A program made the translations under genes and the position numbers. From positions 62,001 through 126,000 of the forward strand of contig SADC01001153.1 of NCBI GenBank assembly GCA_004194705.1: a stretch of 64,000 bases of DNA. The letters run 5' to 3'. This document shows, one piece after another, positions 22,749 to 33,800 of this stretch; position 1 is the first letter of the stretch; each line of letters opens with the position of its first letter. Source of the DNA: Ditylenchus dipsaci. Its lineage: Eukaryota > Nematoda > Chromadorea > Rhabditida > Anguinidae. The notes below the pieces were generated by a model that saw nothing but the letters and a program-made list of their open reading frames with translations, was not told the origin of the DNA and made no database searches.

Positions 22749-22977
22749 CTGACTCAGGATAGACACATGCTCAACCTGACTCAGGATAGACACATGCTCA
22801 TCTTGACTCAGGATGGACACATGCTCATCCTGACTCAGGATAGACACATGCTCATCCTGACTCAGGATAGACACATGCTCATCCTGACTCAGGATAGACA
22901 CGTGTTCATCCTGACTCAAGATAGACACGTGCTCATCCTGACTCAGGATAGACACGTGCTCATCCTGACTCAGGATT
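22749..22977. repeat. Minisatellite, 27-bp unit, about 8.5 copies
   Basis: The unit is CTGACTCAGGATAGACACATGCTCATC with a few substitutions (G for A giving CACGTG in the last copies). Because 27 is divisible by three, both strands stay open for 80-95 codons, so these frames are not evidence of a gene. Confidence 0.95.
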
Positions 22978-23004
22978 TCCAGCATTGTTTCAATTTTAGT
23001 AAAA

Positions 23005-23090
23005 AAAGGTTACACGCAGCGGGAATCGAACCTACGACACGTTTTCGGTAACAACCCCACTTTTCCACTAGGCCAAGTGGGTCGTTATAC
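23005..23090 (-). repeat. tRNA-derived SINE or tRNA pseudogene
   Basis: On the minus strand the A box TGGCCTAGTGG (23065-23075) and B box GGTTCGATTCC (23022-23032) have tRNA-like spacing and are followed by GTGTAACC and a T7 run. The acceptor and anticodon stems do not form a convincing tRNA, so a Pol III-derived repeat is more likely than a functional tRNA. Confidence 0.65.
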
Positions 23091-23882
23091 CTGAGTGGTT
23101 ATTTGTCATACTTATACCCAAACATAGAGTATTCGATGAAAAAAAATTAAGTTGCCCTCCTGGTCAGGAGGACATTCTGGTAGGGGTCTCGTTGGTTTTT
23201 CAGGTAATCACTACATAGTTTTTGTTACTTTTAGGCCACTTAGATCCAATTTTCAGTGCTGTCAAAACCCTGGTTAGAGGGTTACCGAAACCTTCATTTG
23301 GGCTCTTTACTGAGCTACCTGACCTATTTAACCTCAATGAGGTTTTCAATACTGGGGACAATTAATGTCTCTGAATCGGTACTGGGCAGGACATTTGGAC
23401 ATTAGGGACACCTGGGGACATTACGGGGACATTGAGGAGCTGGTTGGGGGACATCACTAACCACGCAAAAATACAATAAAAGGCGGATAATTTATTCCAA
23501 ACAAATTGAAAAATATTAACAAAACATGGAAACTACTGGATTCTTGTGTCGAATTCATGGCAATCTATTGTAGACCAGCCTTCAGGAAGTCGCTTGATCT
23601 CTACCTAATTCACGTTCATTAAGCGACACTAATGGAATATAGACAAATACCTACTGATTCTCAGGTCGTCTGCGCACTAGCTACGCTAGCCAAAGCATTT
23701 GCCGGGATCCCTTTATTCAGCTGGAAGGCAGTGCACCATTGTCATTCCTACGTCACTCGGCTGATCGTAAGCTGCAGTTTCTCAACGAGGTAGGCGTAGA
23801 AGCTACAGTCACTCACTGATAAGGCATCGAGTGGCGCAGCAAACAGTCCTGGAAAAGGATAAAAGTGAAGAGAAACAAGCCC

Positions 23883-24000
23883 GAAAAACATGTACCTGCT
23901 ACGTTGTGGATGACAAGTAGACGGAACCTGCCATTTGCTTGATCCCCTAGGAGCATTTGCCGGCATCCCGTTATTCAGCCGGAAGGCCGGAAGGTTGAGC
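23883..24000 (-). CDS. Possible N-terminal exon of the DOMON/b561 gene
   Basis: On the minus strand this reads NNGMPANAPRGSSKWQVP and ends at a GT donor. It is reminiscent of the start of a reeler domain, which precedes DOMON in FRRS1 proteins. It lies inside the composite repeat element at 22385-24422, so it could equally be chance or captured sequence. It is offered as a candidate only. Confidence 0.2.
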
Positions 24001-25467
24001 ATGTGTCTGTAGTTTGGACGGTACAAAAACACGAGTTTTGGAAAAGTGCTTTAAAATCACTGTGCCATGGTGCAGATCCAGAGTACTTTCGGAAGTGCTC
24101 GAAAAACGTGCCGTTTGCAATACGCATCAAGGCGATTAGAGCCAATCTCAATAAAACCTAGTGTCCATGGTGGAAAAATCATGATTTTCTAAAATCACTC
24201 GAGATTCAAAGCACACTCACTGAAAATTGTTCATTTTGGGGAAAATGATGAAAATCTCTTTTTTCACTGCAGATCCTGAGTACTTTCCAAACTACTCCAA
24301 ATGTGTAGTGAGCATGGTCCAAATTTAGGCGTTTTTGGGGCTACACATTTTGAAACACTGAAAATAGTGCCTACCCCCCTAAAGTCAGATAAAAAAAAAA
24401 GTTTGTTTCGAGGCGTGTTATATCTTGACGAAATTTTAAAACTTAAAAAAATTTATATGGTTAAGCGGAACATCGTATGCGGAATGATTGACCTTCTTTT
24501 AACTTTCTCACCAAAAATTTGGACAGTCGAGACACCGATTTAAATTCAGCTAAATTTCTCCAATAGCCCATAACGTTCACGAAGCTTAAAGGAAGGAAGC
24601 AGAATTGTCGCTTGCAATAATGGGAGTACCTGTGGAAAGATTTTTGGTTGCAGCAGAACCTATTTTGGCTTATACAGGGTGTTTTTTATAATCAGAATTG
24701 GGTTAGTTTCTAAAAAAATTTTTCACCTAGACATATTCAACAAAGCTTATGCTTGTTCGAAAGCCCTGAATGTGCGATTAAAGGGCCACACCCCCCCCCC
24801 CAAAATTCAAAATCATAATCACTTTCGAAATTTCGCGCCAAACATAAAAATTCGAAAAATGGTCAATTTTGGACCCTAATTGTTTTGTATGTCAGATATG
24901 ATTTTTTAAAATTTTTTTGTGAAATGCTGTTGACCAAAAAATTCCTCATACTCAGGGCTTTCGAATAAGCCATCACGTACCCACAAAACCTGAAGAATTT
25001 CAAAAGGACAATTTCGGTCTGTTAAAAAAGTTCAAACATTTTCTTTAACTGGTTGACTTTATTGAGACCCTAGATTATTTTTTTGTCGATTTATTCTCAA
25101 ACAAAACCGGAGACTTGAGAGAGGAGTAAATTTTCTACATTATGGTACCAAGGAAGTATGCGAAAATACAAATTTTGGGTGTCTCATACAAAGTTAGACG
25201 GAAAACGCAAAAACCCTATTTTTACTCGGAAAAATGCCACTTGTTTGCTTTAAACGGTCTCTAGTTTTTAAAATTCTGACTTTACAAAAATCGGTCTGAC
25301 TTTTCTGGTTCCTGAATGTACAGGCTACATTTTGGTACATGGATTGCATTAAAAAGACCGTGGTTTTGCATTTTTTGTCCGTCGAATAAGTCATGAAACT
25401 TTTTTGCTATTTTAGGCAAGCCTGATGGTTCAAACAAGACGTGCCGCTAAAGTGAATAAGCAGCGGA

Positions 25468-25521
25468 AAAAAGGGCCTAACGCCTCTACGCCCTAGGGCG
25501 TAGAGGCGTTAGGCCCTTTTT
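25468..25521. repeat. Perfect 54-nt palindrome
   Basis: The sequence reads identically on both strands around the centre at 25494/25495 (core ACGCCCTAGGGCGT) with no spacer. It is more GC-rich than its surroundings. Confidence 0.95.
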
Positions 25522-26267
25522 CCACTTTTTGGCGTTCTGCCCTATGTTATATTTTAGCCCTTAGGCCTTATTTTTTAACTTAGGCTCAGGCTTAGGCTCC
25601 GGGTAGGCCAGCGCACGTTAGGCGGTACTAAAAAATGTCTTAAGAAACACAAATGGCTTTAAAATAAAGCCTAGGTGGCTAAAATATAATTTCGATTAAA
25701 GACGTATTTTTTGTTTTTTACAAAAAAAATTGATTTCGGCTGTGAAAAAATCGATTTAAAAGTTGCGTCATTTTCTGACAAATTTAAATTAATGGTAGAG
25801 CGCTCACTGAATCACTTGATTCCATGTTTTGGCACAGATTCAGGGCTACAAAATCTACTTAACAGAATTTCTTTTTGGTGGAAGATTGTCAAGATGTGGT
25901 TTTTTTTTAAAAAACATTATTTTCAAAAAATGAGCGAAATTGGAAAAAAATGAAGAAAATTGAATTTTAGTCATTTTCTGTTTTTTTAATAGCCATATCT
26001 AAACATTCTCACATTGAATTTGTTTTCTATAAAATCGCTTTCGTAGCTCTTGCATTGAAACTTTCCGCATCACTAGAAATTAGGTTGAAAATTTATCGCC
26101 TGAAATAATGAAAATGGCTGTGAACTTGTCAGTAGTACTGGGGCCAAGTTTGCCGATCAAAGGATGCCGCCTTTTTGCCCATACCTATTGGACACTTTGA
26201 AAGAGAAGCCCATAGGTATAAGGATGTTAAGCCTGAAAGTGCTTTTGAACAAGAATAAGCTTTGTTA

Positions 26268-26690
26268 AATACAGGGTGTGTCAGAATTACGCGCACTTTT
26301 TTCAAATGCATCTTATTGATTAATTTCGACCGCTTAGTTTGCTATTATTGCGTTTAAGCTGCTTATTTATGTGTTTCAGGCTCTCAAGCGTGCTTTGCAA
26401 GTGGAGTGGTCATATCTGGACTTGGACACAATCAACAAAACCGTGGAGGACTTTCCAGGAAGAATCAATGTCTGTATTTTAAGTGATCATTTTTTATTAT
26501 GTATACTGTCTGTTGTTGGTGAATTTTTGGGCGGAATAAAAACTTTTTAGAGATTGTTGAAGTCGTTGGCTTTTCATATCTGTGTCGTTAGATGAACAAA
26601 GCGTGTGTTTAGATTTTAGCTCAGGCATGAGCTACCTCGCCAAACTTTTCAAAAAAGTGCGCGTAATTCTGACATGCCCTGTATGTCTAA
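26268..26690. mobile_element. Deleted Tc1/mariner element
   Basis: The ends CAGGGTGTGTCAGAATTACG and CGTAATTCTGACATGCCCTG are inverted and bounded by TA. This fits Tc1/mariner-type elements, which duplicate TA. Confidence 0.8.
26383..26530 (+). pseudogene. Tc1/mariner transposase, C-terminal remnant
   Basis: Reads ALKRALQVEWSYLDLDTINK followed by TVEDFPGRINVCI, the pattern of the C-terminal end of Tc1/mariner transposases (LKxAL..xW..l...I...v..fp.RI). The catalytic DDE/D part is absent, so the fragment is not functional. It lies between the element's terminal repeats, as expected of an internally deleted copy. Confidence 0.6.
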
Positions 26691-26879
26691 GTGAAAAAAA
26701 GAACACAGACTTAAATAAATTTTAATTAAAAAAAGGAACACCCTGTATTTACAAATTTTCAATTGTTTATTTTACATAACTCTCAGAATTTCGTTTAATT
26801 ATTTGCATTAGATTTTTTGTTTCTGATCACTTCTAGGTGTCATTATTCAAAGAGGGAAACATGTGATGTATAAATTAGA

Positions 26880-27235
26880 GAATCGGGCGCTGCGATACAT
26901 CGCAGCGTACGCAGCAAATTCGGGTCAAAAACATCGCAGCGCAACAGCGTACGCAAGTTTTAGAAAACAGCGCATATCGCAGCGCAAATTTCAAGAACAT
27001 CGCAGTCAAATTTTCGAAAAATGTTGATCGTTTTTCATTGTTATTTCTGTCATTTTTTAAAGAGAATCAGGCGCTGCGTTACATCGCAGCGCAACATCGC
27101 AGCCTACGCAGCGAATTTAGGCCAAAAAGATCGCAGCGCAACAGCGTACGCAAATTTTTGAAAACAGCGCCTATCGCAGCGCAACCATGGATGGCCGAAA
27201 AACATCGCAGCGCAACATCGCAAAAATGCAAAACC
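26880..27235. repeat. Tandem repeat rich in CATCGCAGCGCAAC
   Basis: Two long imperfect units of about 180 bp (from 26880 and from 27060) each contain GAATC(G/A)GGCGCTGCG, several CATCGCAGCGCAACA words and CAGCGTACGCA. The internal repeats of ATCGCAGCGCA make it a higher-order satellite. Confidence 0.8.
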
Positions 27236-27239
27236 GATA

Positions 27240-27560
27240 CTCTAGTATGAATCTCCGACTCTGGCTCTGCTCTGGCTCCGAGCAGGAGCTAGAGCCAGAG
27301 CTGGAGCGAATTTTTTAAACTCGAGAGCCCGGAGCGAGAGCAAATTTTTTCAAATGAAAATCTCGGAGCCAAATCCTGAGCAAATTTTTTCAAAAAAGAG
27401 CTCGGAGCCATATTCAGAAAAAATTCAAATCATATATTCATATTTTTTATACGTATAACGTACAAGGCTCTTGCTCTGAGCAGAAGCAAAATTTTCAAAC
27501 TTGAGAGCCCGGAGCAGAGAAGGAGTAAATTTTTAAAATTAAGTTTTCAAAGCCGAAAAA
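27240..27560. repeat. Degenerate repeat of GGAGC(C)-rich units
   Basis: Irregular units such as CTGGCTCCGAGCAGGAGC, GAGAGCCCGGAGC and CTCGGAGCC are separated by AAATTTTTTCAAA. It adjoins the CATCGCAGC satellite. No coding signal. Confidence 0.6.
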
Positions 27561-27728
27561 TCGGAAAAATACATCACTGGTCGACAGTCAAGTTTTCTTT
27601 TTATATTAGTCAATTCAGTTGGTCCACAGGGTGACCACTACGGAAACACTTGAGTGTAATCTACGTTTAGGTCTTAAAAATTGTTTCTCAATATAAGCTC
27701 ACTCACCGAGAATCAATGAGAATCATTC

Positions 27729-27982
27729 TACCGTATCCGCTCTAATTATAGACCCCTCTCTAATTATAGACCCCCTCGACTTTGAGGGTCTGTATCTTGG
27801 AGGAGAGAAAATATTTTGCAAATCTGTTTGATACGTTTTCTTAACTCCCACGAGCTCTACCGATTCCACTTTTTAGATTTTGGTTGAGCACCCAAAATTT
27901 CGAGATCAAATTCAAAATTTTCCGATTTTTAGGAGGTTGAAAAATTATAGACCCGGGTCTATAATTAGAGCGGATACGGTAA
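27729..27982. mobile_element. MITE with TACCGTATCCGCTCTAATTA ends
   Basis: Left TACCGTATCCGCTCTAATTA and right TAATTAGAGCGGATACGGTA are perfect inverted copies. The interior includes CTAATTATAGACCCC twice and GAGGGTCTGTATCTTGGAGG. Confidence 0.85.
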
Positions 27983-28034
27983 ATCATTTGTTCTTAATTT
28001 TTCTTGTTCTCAGTAAGAACAAAAAGTCAAATTA

Positions 28035-29200
28035 CAGTCGACTCTCGATAAACCGTCACCACCAAAAGTTCGTTCCCGCCTAGTGTCCGACACTTTTTTA
28101 GCTTAATTTTTAATTTTTTTGCCAAAATTGATAAAAAATAAAAAATAAATGTCCTCAGCCAAACTTCGGCATAAAATAAAACTTTAAGAATTTTAGAGAA
28201 AAAAGCGAGAATCTATGTTCGGTTTCCGATTTTAGTGAATTTTATCAGCCCGCGAGTAAAAATAGAATACACGTCACAGGTTGGAGTTTTCCAATTAAAG
28301 ATTTTCTTATATCTTCTTTAGCTGTTCCAGCTCCTGTATATGTTCCTATTTTGAGTTATTTTTGTGTTTGAAAAAAAGATTGTTCATATTTAAATTTCTC
28401 ACCAAAATGTAAAGAATATACAGTTTCAAGAATCCTGTCATATTCCTAAAATTAAATTGGAACTAATTATAACAAAGTGTAGTTAGAATTGTTACATAAA
28501 ATAAAAACAAAAAAGTAAATAAAAAAACTAAGCTACGGTATATTTTTAAATCAAAAGCCATCCCAAATAGATTGGAACACTGCTTTCCTTTAAAAAACAA
28601 GCCAGCTAACACCTTGGCAAATAAAATGGTCTAGAATTTTACTAGTGTGCATACTTTTGAGATGGCGAGCAATGGATATCTTTGTGCACATACCGAAATG
28701 TGCTGGCTAACATATTTGGTTTTGTTTTGAGCCAAATAACACAGCAAGGAAAAAGGGTTTTGTCTTATCGACTGTCATAGTTAACCAAAATTTAATTGCA
28801 TATTTGACTGGTAGTAATTTTTCTTTTTTTTACACGTGCTGTATATGATTAGCTTAAATTAATACCTAGAAAATGTTACTTAAATAAGATTAATGAAAAG
28901 TCAGTGTTCTAAGCAAGTTAAAACACAACTAAAAATTTTTTAAAATTCTAGTGGAATATTAATAAAAATATTATTGCTTGTTTTGTGAATCAAATTTATA
29001 GTGATTAATGTAGAAAAGTGTGAAAACTTATCAGTCGACATTTATATTTTGAATTGCACTATTCACACAAAATGATTCAGTCCTTGAATTGAAATGCCAT
29101 TTTGCAATCAAAAAGTATCTGGTCTCAGTTAGAAAATGTTTTTTTTTCCTTGATATCGGTACTTTAGTCAAGAACCTTTACTGCGAGGAAATTTTAAAAA
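28035..29200. other. Intergenic AT-rich DNA
   Basis: Begins with a one-ended pogo-type fragment (ACAGTCGACTCTCGATAAAC at 28035). Beyond that I see no gene, RNA or intact element. Confidence 0.4.
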
Positions 29201-29202
29201 AA

Positions 29203-29546
29203 TACAGTCGACGCTCTCCATAAGATACCCTCTTTAAAAAAGAAGAATTTAAAAAATATGACCAAAATTTGACTTTTTGTCTTAGGGAACCAATGTTTCC
29301 CAACTTCCCCTTAGGTGTCGGGTAATCGACGGTTGACTGTAGTCGAAAGTCATTTTTTGTCAAAAATTAGTATCACACGCAGTAAATAACCTTTGAAATG
29401 CGTTAAAATGGTTAAATCTTCAAGAAAACATTATTTGTAGGCATTTAATGATTATTCGGAATAGTTACCAACTTCCCCTTAGGTGTCGGGTAATCGAGGG
29501 TAATTTTCTTAAAGTGGGGTATCTTATGGAAATCGTCGACTGTATA
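29203..29546. mobile_element. MITE with pogo-type ends (GTCGACGCTCTCCATAAGAT)
   Basis: The left end TACAGTCGACGCTCTCCATA and the right end TATGGAAATCGTCGACTGTA are inverted, and GTGTCGGGTAATCGA occurs twice inside. A second internal terminus (GACGGTTGACTGTA at about 29341) suggests one element inserted in another. Confidence 0.7.
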
Positions 29547-29549
29547 ACA

Positions 29550-30880
29550 AAAATAAAAAATTTTGTGGTTTAGAAAACAGGCTGGTAAAACAGAATCTCG
29601 AACTGACAGAGAATCTTTTTGCGCAGTTCTTAATTCTTCTGTACGCCATGATCTGAACGTAAAACTCGTTGAAAGACAGAGATTTATTGTGCAGACAGCA
29701 TAAATCAAAAATAATTGAATAAATCAAAAACATAACATTTAATGAAAGAAAAGTGTGTCTAAAATTTCCGGACATTCTGTATATTCCACCAGCATTTATA
29801 GGATAAACTGACGCTAGTTTTATATATATAACCCAAAAAAAGATTCATATGACGAGTCTGGTTTTCGGCCAATTTCAGAAGTAGGGGAGAAATTTTAATA
29901 AAGTTACCTGTTTTGTAGCAGTCGTATCTTGGGCAGATTTTGAAGTAGAAAAATTCTGTGAGATGATTTTGAAAGCCCTTGAAAAGCGCCACAAGATAAA
30001 TTTAACAAAATAATCCGATTTAAAAAGTTTGTTTTATAGCCTTTGAAAAATAGCCATGTTTTGAAATATGCCTTGTAATTTTTTGGGGGTTTTTCTTTTG
30101 CATTTTTTAAAATTATTATTTTTTCCAAAATAAAAAGCTTACATGCACTGTTTTTGAGAAAAGATCAATGCCTACACAATTTGTTTTGGTTTTTTAAATA
30201 GATTAAGTGCCTAAACAGCTGCTTTGAAAAGCATGAAATACGTTTAAAGTACATGGTAGAACGAGCTTTTCGAAGTTCTGTATGCGCTAAACGTCTTAGA
30301 ATCACCCGCTCTACTGATTTATGCATCGTGTTTGCCTTGTTCCCCTGATGCTGATGCGAAATTCAAGATTTTTCAACAACAAGGGGCCAAGAAAAAAAGT
30401 CAAAGAATCATGAAATAGAGAAAAAAATATTAAATCAAGAGCGCAAGTGATTTTAAAACGTTTGGCCAAACAGAGTTTTGAAACCGCGTTCTACAAAAAG
30501 ACATGAACATTTTAAAATCTAGGAAATTCTTGGCTCCTTTGTATTTAAAACTTTTAATAGTAAAGTTTTCAACACTGATCTGAGTTTTTTTTTCATTTTG
30601 TGTATGTAGTTATGGTCTATGGCGGATAAGGAATTAAGTTAGTGATTATTTATGAATACCGTAATTTCTTTAATACTGTCTTGTGAATCTTTAGTTGTTT
30701 TTCTATATCTTCACTAAGTTGACGCTTAATGAACATTACGTCCTTGTTGCCAAGACAACATAACCAGTTTATCTTCTTGGTCTCGTTGTTTTTGTTGCAT
30801 CTAAAACAATCTAAATCACTTCCTTGAAGTTTAATTAATCACTTAAAAAAGTAGTTGCTATTTACTAATTTTTCGTTTAA
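29550..30880. other. Intergenic DNA upstream of the nuclear receptor
   Basis: AT-rich. Open frames on the minus strand between 29524 and 30128 have no recognisable domain. The promoter of the receptor gene should lie towards the right side, but no clear core element was identified. Confidence 0.4.
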
Positions 30881-33800
30881 ATGAATATATCGTCTAAAAG
30901 GTCTGCAAAGTGTGAAGTTTGTGGAGATGTGGTTAGTCATTATCTCTCTTATAAAATAATACTGAAAAATGTTTTAGGCTCTAGGAAAACATAAGTTTTT
31001 TTACTATTTTTTACATTATTTAAAAAGCGAATATTCCACTAGCGTCAAAATTTTCTTAAAACAATCGTGAAAATCGGAACCTTTGCGGTGGGGTTATCCT
31101 ACGCCAAAAAATTTTCGCCAATCGATTGTTTCGCCAAAACGATTTATTCGCCAAACGATAAATTCGCCAAAATACGTTTTGCCAAACAGTTAACTCGCGA
31201 ATCGATTGTTTCGCCAAAATGAATTCGCCAAACAGTTAACTCGCCAAAAGGAGTGTCACCAAAATACTTTTCGCCAAACGATTAACTCGCCAATTTTATT
31301 TCGCCAAACAGTTTATTCGCCAATTTTGTTTCGCCAAACGATTATTTGACCGGAAATCAGTTAACCAAAGGATGGAATCACCCGGAAGAAAAATAAAAAA
31401 TTTCAAATCTAAAAATAAACTATTTTACTTAACTCAAAAGTTTATGGCGAAACCGGTTTGTTAGGACTAAAATTTCGATTTCGCCCACCGGAATCCCGAA
31501 ATCCAAGGTAGGTACCAACTAGTCAGGTACATATCAATCCATATGACCTGGACAATTTTTTTTTCCGTTAAAATTGAAAACGATTCATCTTATCATACGT
31601 GAAATCGTGCGGCAAATCGAGTTTGATACGACCAAAACTACGAATTCACCCAACCGAAACCGAAACCCTGGATGGGTATTCCTGGTCCAGGTGGATATAC
31701 ATTTTTATGATAATGGATATTCACCTGGATGGCCTCAAAAGAAAAAGTTGTTCTAAATAACAAAAACCAATCAATGATTTTAAAGTGATAGCGTGTAGCG
31801 AATTGGGTTTGTAAATACCGAAATTTTGATTTCAAAGCAACTATGCTTTTTAAAACTGACATAAGAGGGCATGATAAAAGGATAAAAAATATGAACATGA
31901 ATAGTACTGTGCTATGGTTTTAAAATAATATACTTTTTTAGTCGACTACTTCAATTTCAGATAGGATGCAAAATTTTCGAGACGTGTACTAAGACCCGTC
32001 CATCATAAGAGCCAGGCCCTCGAAAACCACTTCCACAGCTTCGATAACAAAACAAAAAACGATCGTCACTATGCCACCATACTTTATTTCTTAAGAAATT
32101 ACCCTCCACAACCCACATACAGCAAAAACCGAAAAATATAGAATCTTATGTTTCTAGGAGGTGGAGCAAGTGTTTCATTGAGCTTATCAACAATTTCTTC
32201 ACGAAAGGCATCAAAGACTCCATCGATCTCGTAGATAGCCTGAAGTTGCGAAATGAAAACAAATTGTGAATTCAAAGATTTACAAGACATTACATTGCCT
32301 GACTTTCAAGAACCCACAGTCTTTTTGTCGTAAGTTACCATCAGAACCCCTCCTTCGAAGTCTTCGATTGCTTCAGCCACGGCTTGGATTGACTCAATGT
32401 TTAGGTTATTGATCGGCTTATCCTAAATTATTACATGGTTGAAGTTGAAACGGACAGTATCAGAAAAGGATTCACACCAGCATGAGAATATCCGGAGCAT
32501 GATACCTATATTATTCCGACCTTCAATGTAACAGACACCTCCTTGAGCTCCAATAAGGACCATTTCCAGGTAAGCTTGGCATACCTTCCTTTCGGAACTC
32601 ATGTTCTTACGGCTTCAGGAGATAGCTGACCGAAGACGAGAAAGTAATGTGGTCATCTCTAAACGTGAAAATTTTCAAAGAAGCGTGAAGCTAAAAATGT
32701 TGACTTACGGACTGAACATCATATGCTGACTTGTAGCCAAATCGAGAAACTGCTGCAGTGACTGATCAGTTACAGTCGACTCTCGATATAAGGACACTCA
32801 GGGGACCGGCAAAAGTTCGTTCCCGCCTTGGGTCCGACACTTTTTTTAGCCCGATTTTCGAAAATTTTCACCGGTTTTGTTTTGACAGTTTGGTTCCAAA
32901 TATCGCAAGGATTCCGATTTGCCGATCGTTTTTCAGAAATCCAGATTTTTTTCCTATAAAAAAGCAAAAACTCGATTTAAACACAGGCTTTTTCAAAAAT
33001 CCCTGTCCTTATATCGAGTTTTTGCTTTTTTAGAAGAAAAAAATCTGGATTTCTGAAAAACGATCGGCAAAATCGGAATCTTTGCGATATTTGGAACCAG
33101 ACTGACAAAACAAAACCGGTGAAAATTTTCGAAAATCGGGCTAAAAAAGTGTCTGACCCGAGGCGGGACGAACTTCTGTCCTTATATCGAGTGTCCTTAT
33201 ATCGAGTGTCGACTGTACATCCAAATTCGGCCTGGCACTTGGAAGATCCACAAATATTTAGCTCGAAGTTTTCCGTCACAGATTTGATAGTTAGCAAACA
33301 GTTGACAATTTCATGACTGAGCTCAGTCGTCATTGCAACATTGTAAGTGATTTCACCCTAAAAATTCATGAATCGTTAGCAGGAAATCGGAAGTAGTAGC
33401 CAAACGAACAGTAATGAACTCAAATCGAGTACATAATTTGCTGAAGGTCATAGTAGGTTGCGTATCCATCAATCAAGGCCGCACTTAGGTTCTTCAATTC
33501 AGTGATGACGTCTGGAAACTTTCCTCGGCGCTCAATCTTTTCAGCACAAAAAAGCTATAAGTAAAGATAGAATTTAATGAAGAACATGAACATACTCAGT
33601 GTGACCAACTTCAGTGAAGTCAAAAAGTGTTCCTGTTTGAGTTACTCCGATCACCTTGACATTGTAGCAGTACACGAGAACTTTCGACGTTCTCAGACCA
33701 TAGACATTAGTATTGAGCATCAACCCGTTAGAGCAGACCGTTCCAGGGACTTTCTTCTCCGACATCACTGCATATCCAAATTGCACCTGAAATTACAGCA

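Larger units (their letters stand above)
22385..24422. mobile_element. Composite inverted-repeat element of about 2 kb
   Basis: The end ATATAACACGCCTCGAAACA ... GGGGGTAGGCACTATTTTCAG (22385-22460) is repeated inverted at 24355-24422. Inside, GTGCCATGGTGCAGATCCAG with its flanks occurs in direct orientation at 22690 and 24060, and AAAATCACTCGAGATT occurs at 22579 and 24191. The interior carries a minisatellite, a tRNA-like SINE and a stretch on which a DOMON-gene exon was suspected. Confidence 0.7.
24673..26753. mobile_element. Outer element with TACAGGGTGTT ends
   Basis: Starts TACAGGGTGTTTTTTATAA and ends AAAAAAAGGAACACCCTGTA. Inside, CAACAAAGCTTATGCTTGTTC at 24738 recurs inverted near 26250. 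Family-B core fragments and a palindrome lie within, and the mariner relic occupies its right part. Confidence 0.5.

Noticed and set aside
22749..22977. Possible CRISPR array
   Set aside because: Units are head-to-tail without unique spacers, and the surroundings are eukaryotic with introns.
22740..23051. Open frames of 81 and 94 codons on opposite strands
   Set aside because: Both are the translated 27-bp minisatellite, whose unit length is a multiple of three.
23005..23090. Functional tRNA gene
   Set aside because: A and B boxes are present, but the acceptor and anticodon stems do not pair convincingly; it is treated as SINE-like.
29524..30128. Overlapping minus-strand frames of 74-87 codons
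   Set aside because: They are lysine- and phenylalanine-rich, overlapping in different frames, without recognisable domains or splice patterns.
32772..33223. An Argonaute-ABCF fusion protein
   Set aside because: The two similarities are separated by a MITE and show no shared frame or supported splice; two separately captured fragments fit better.
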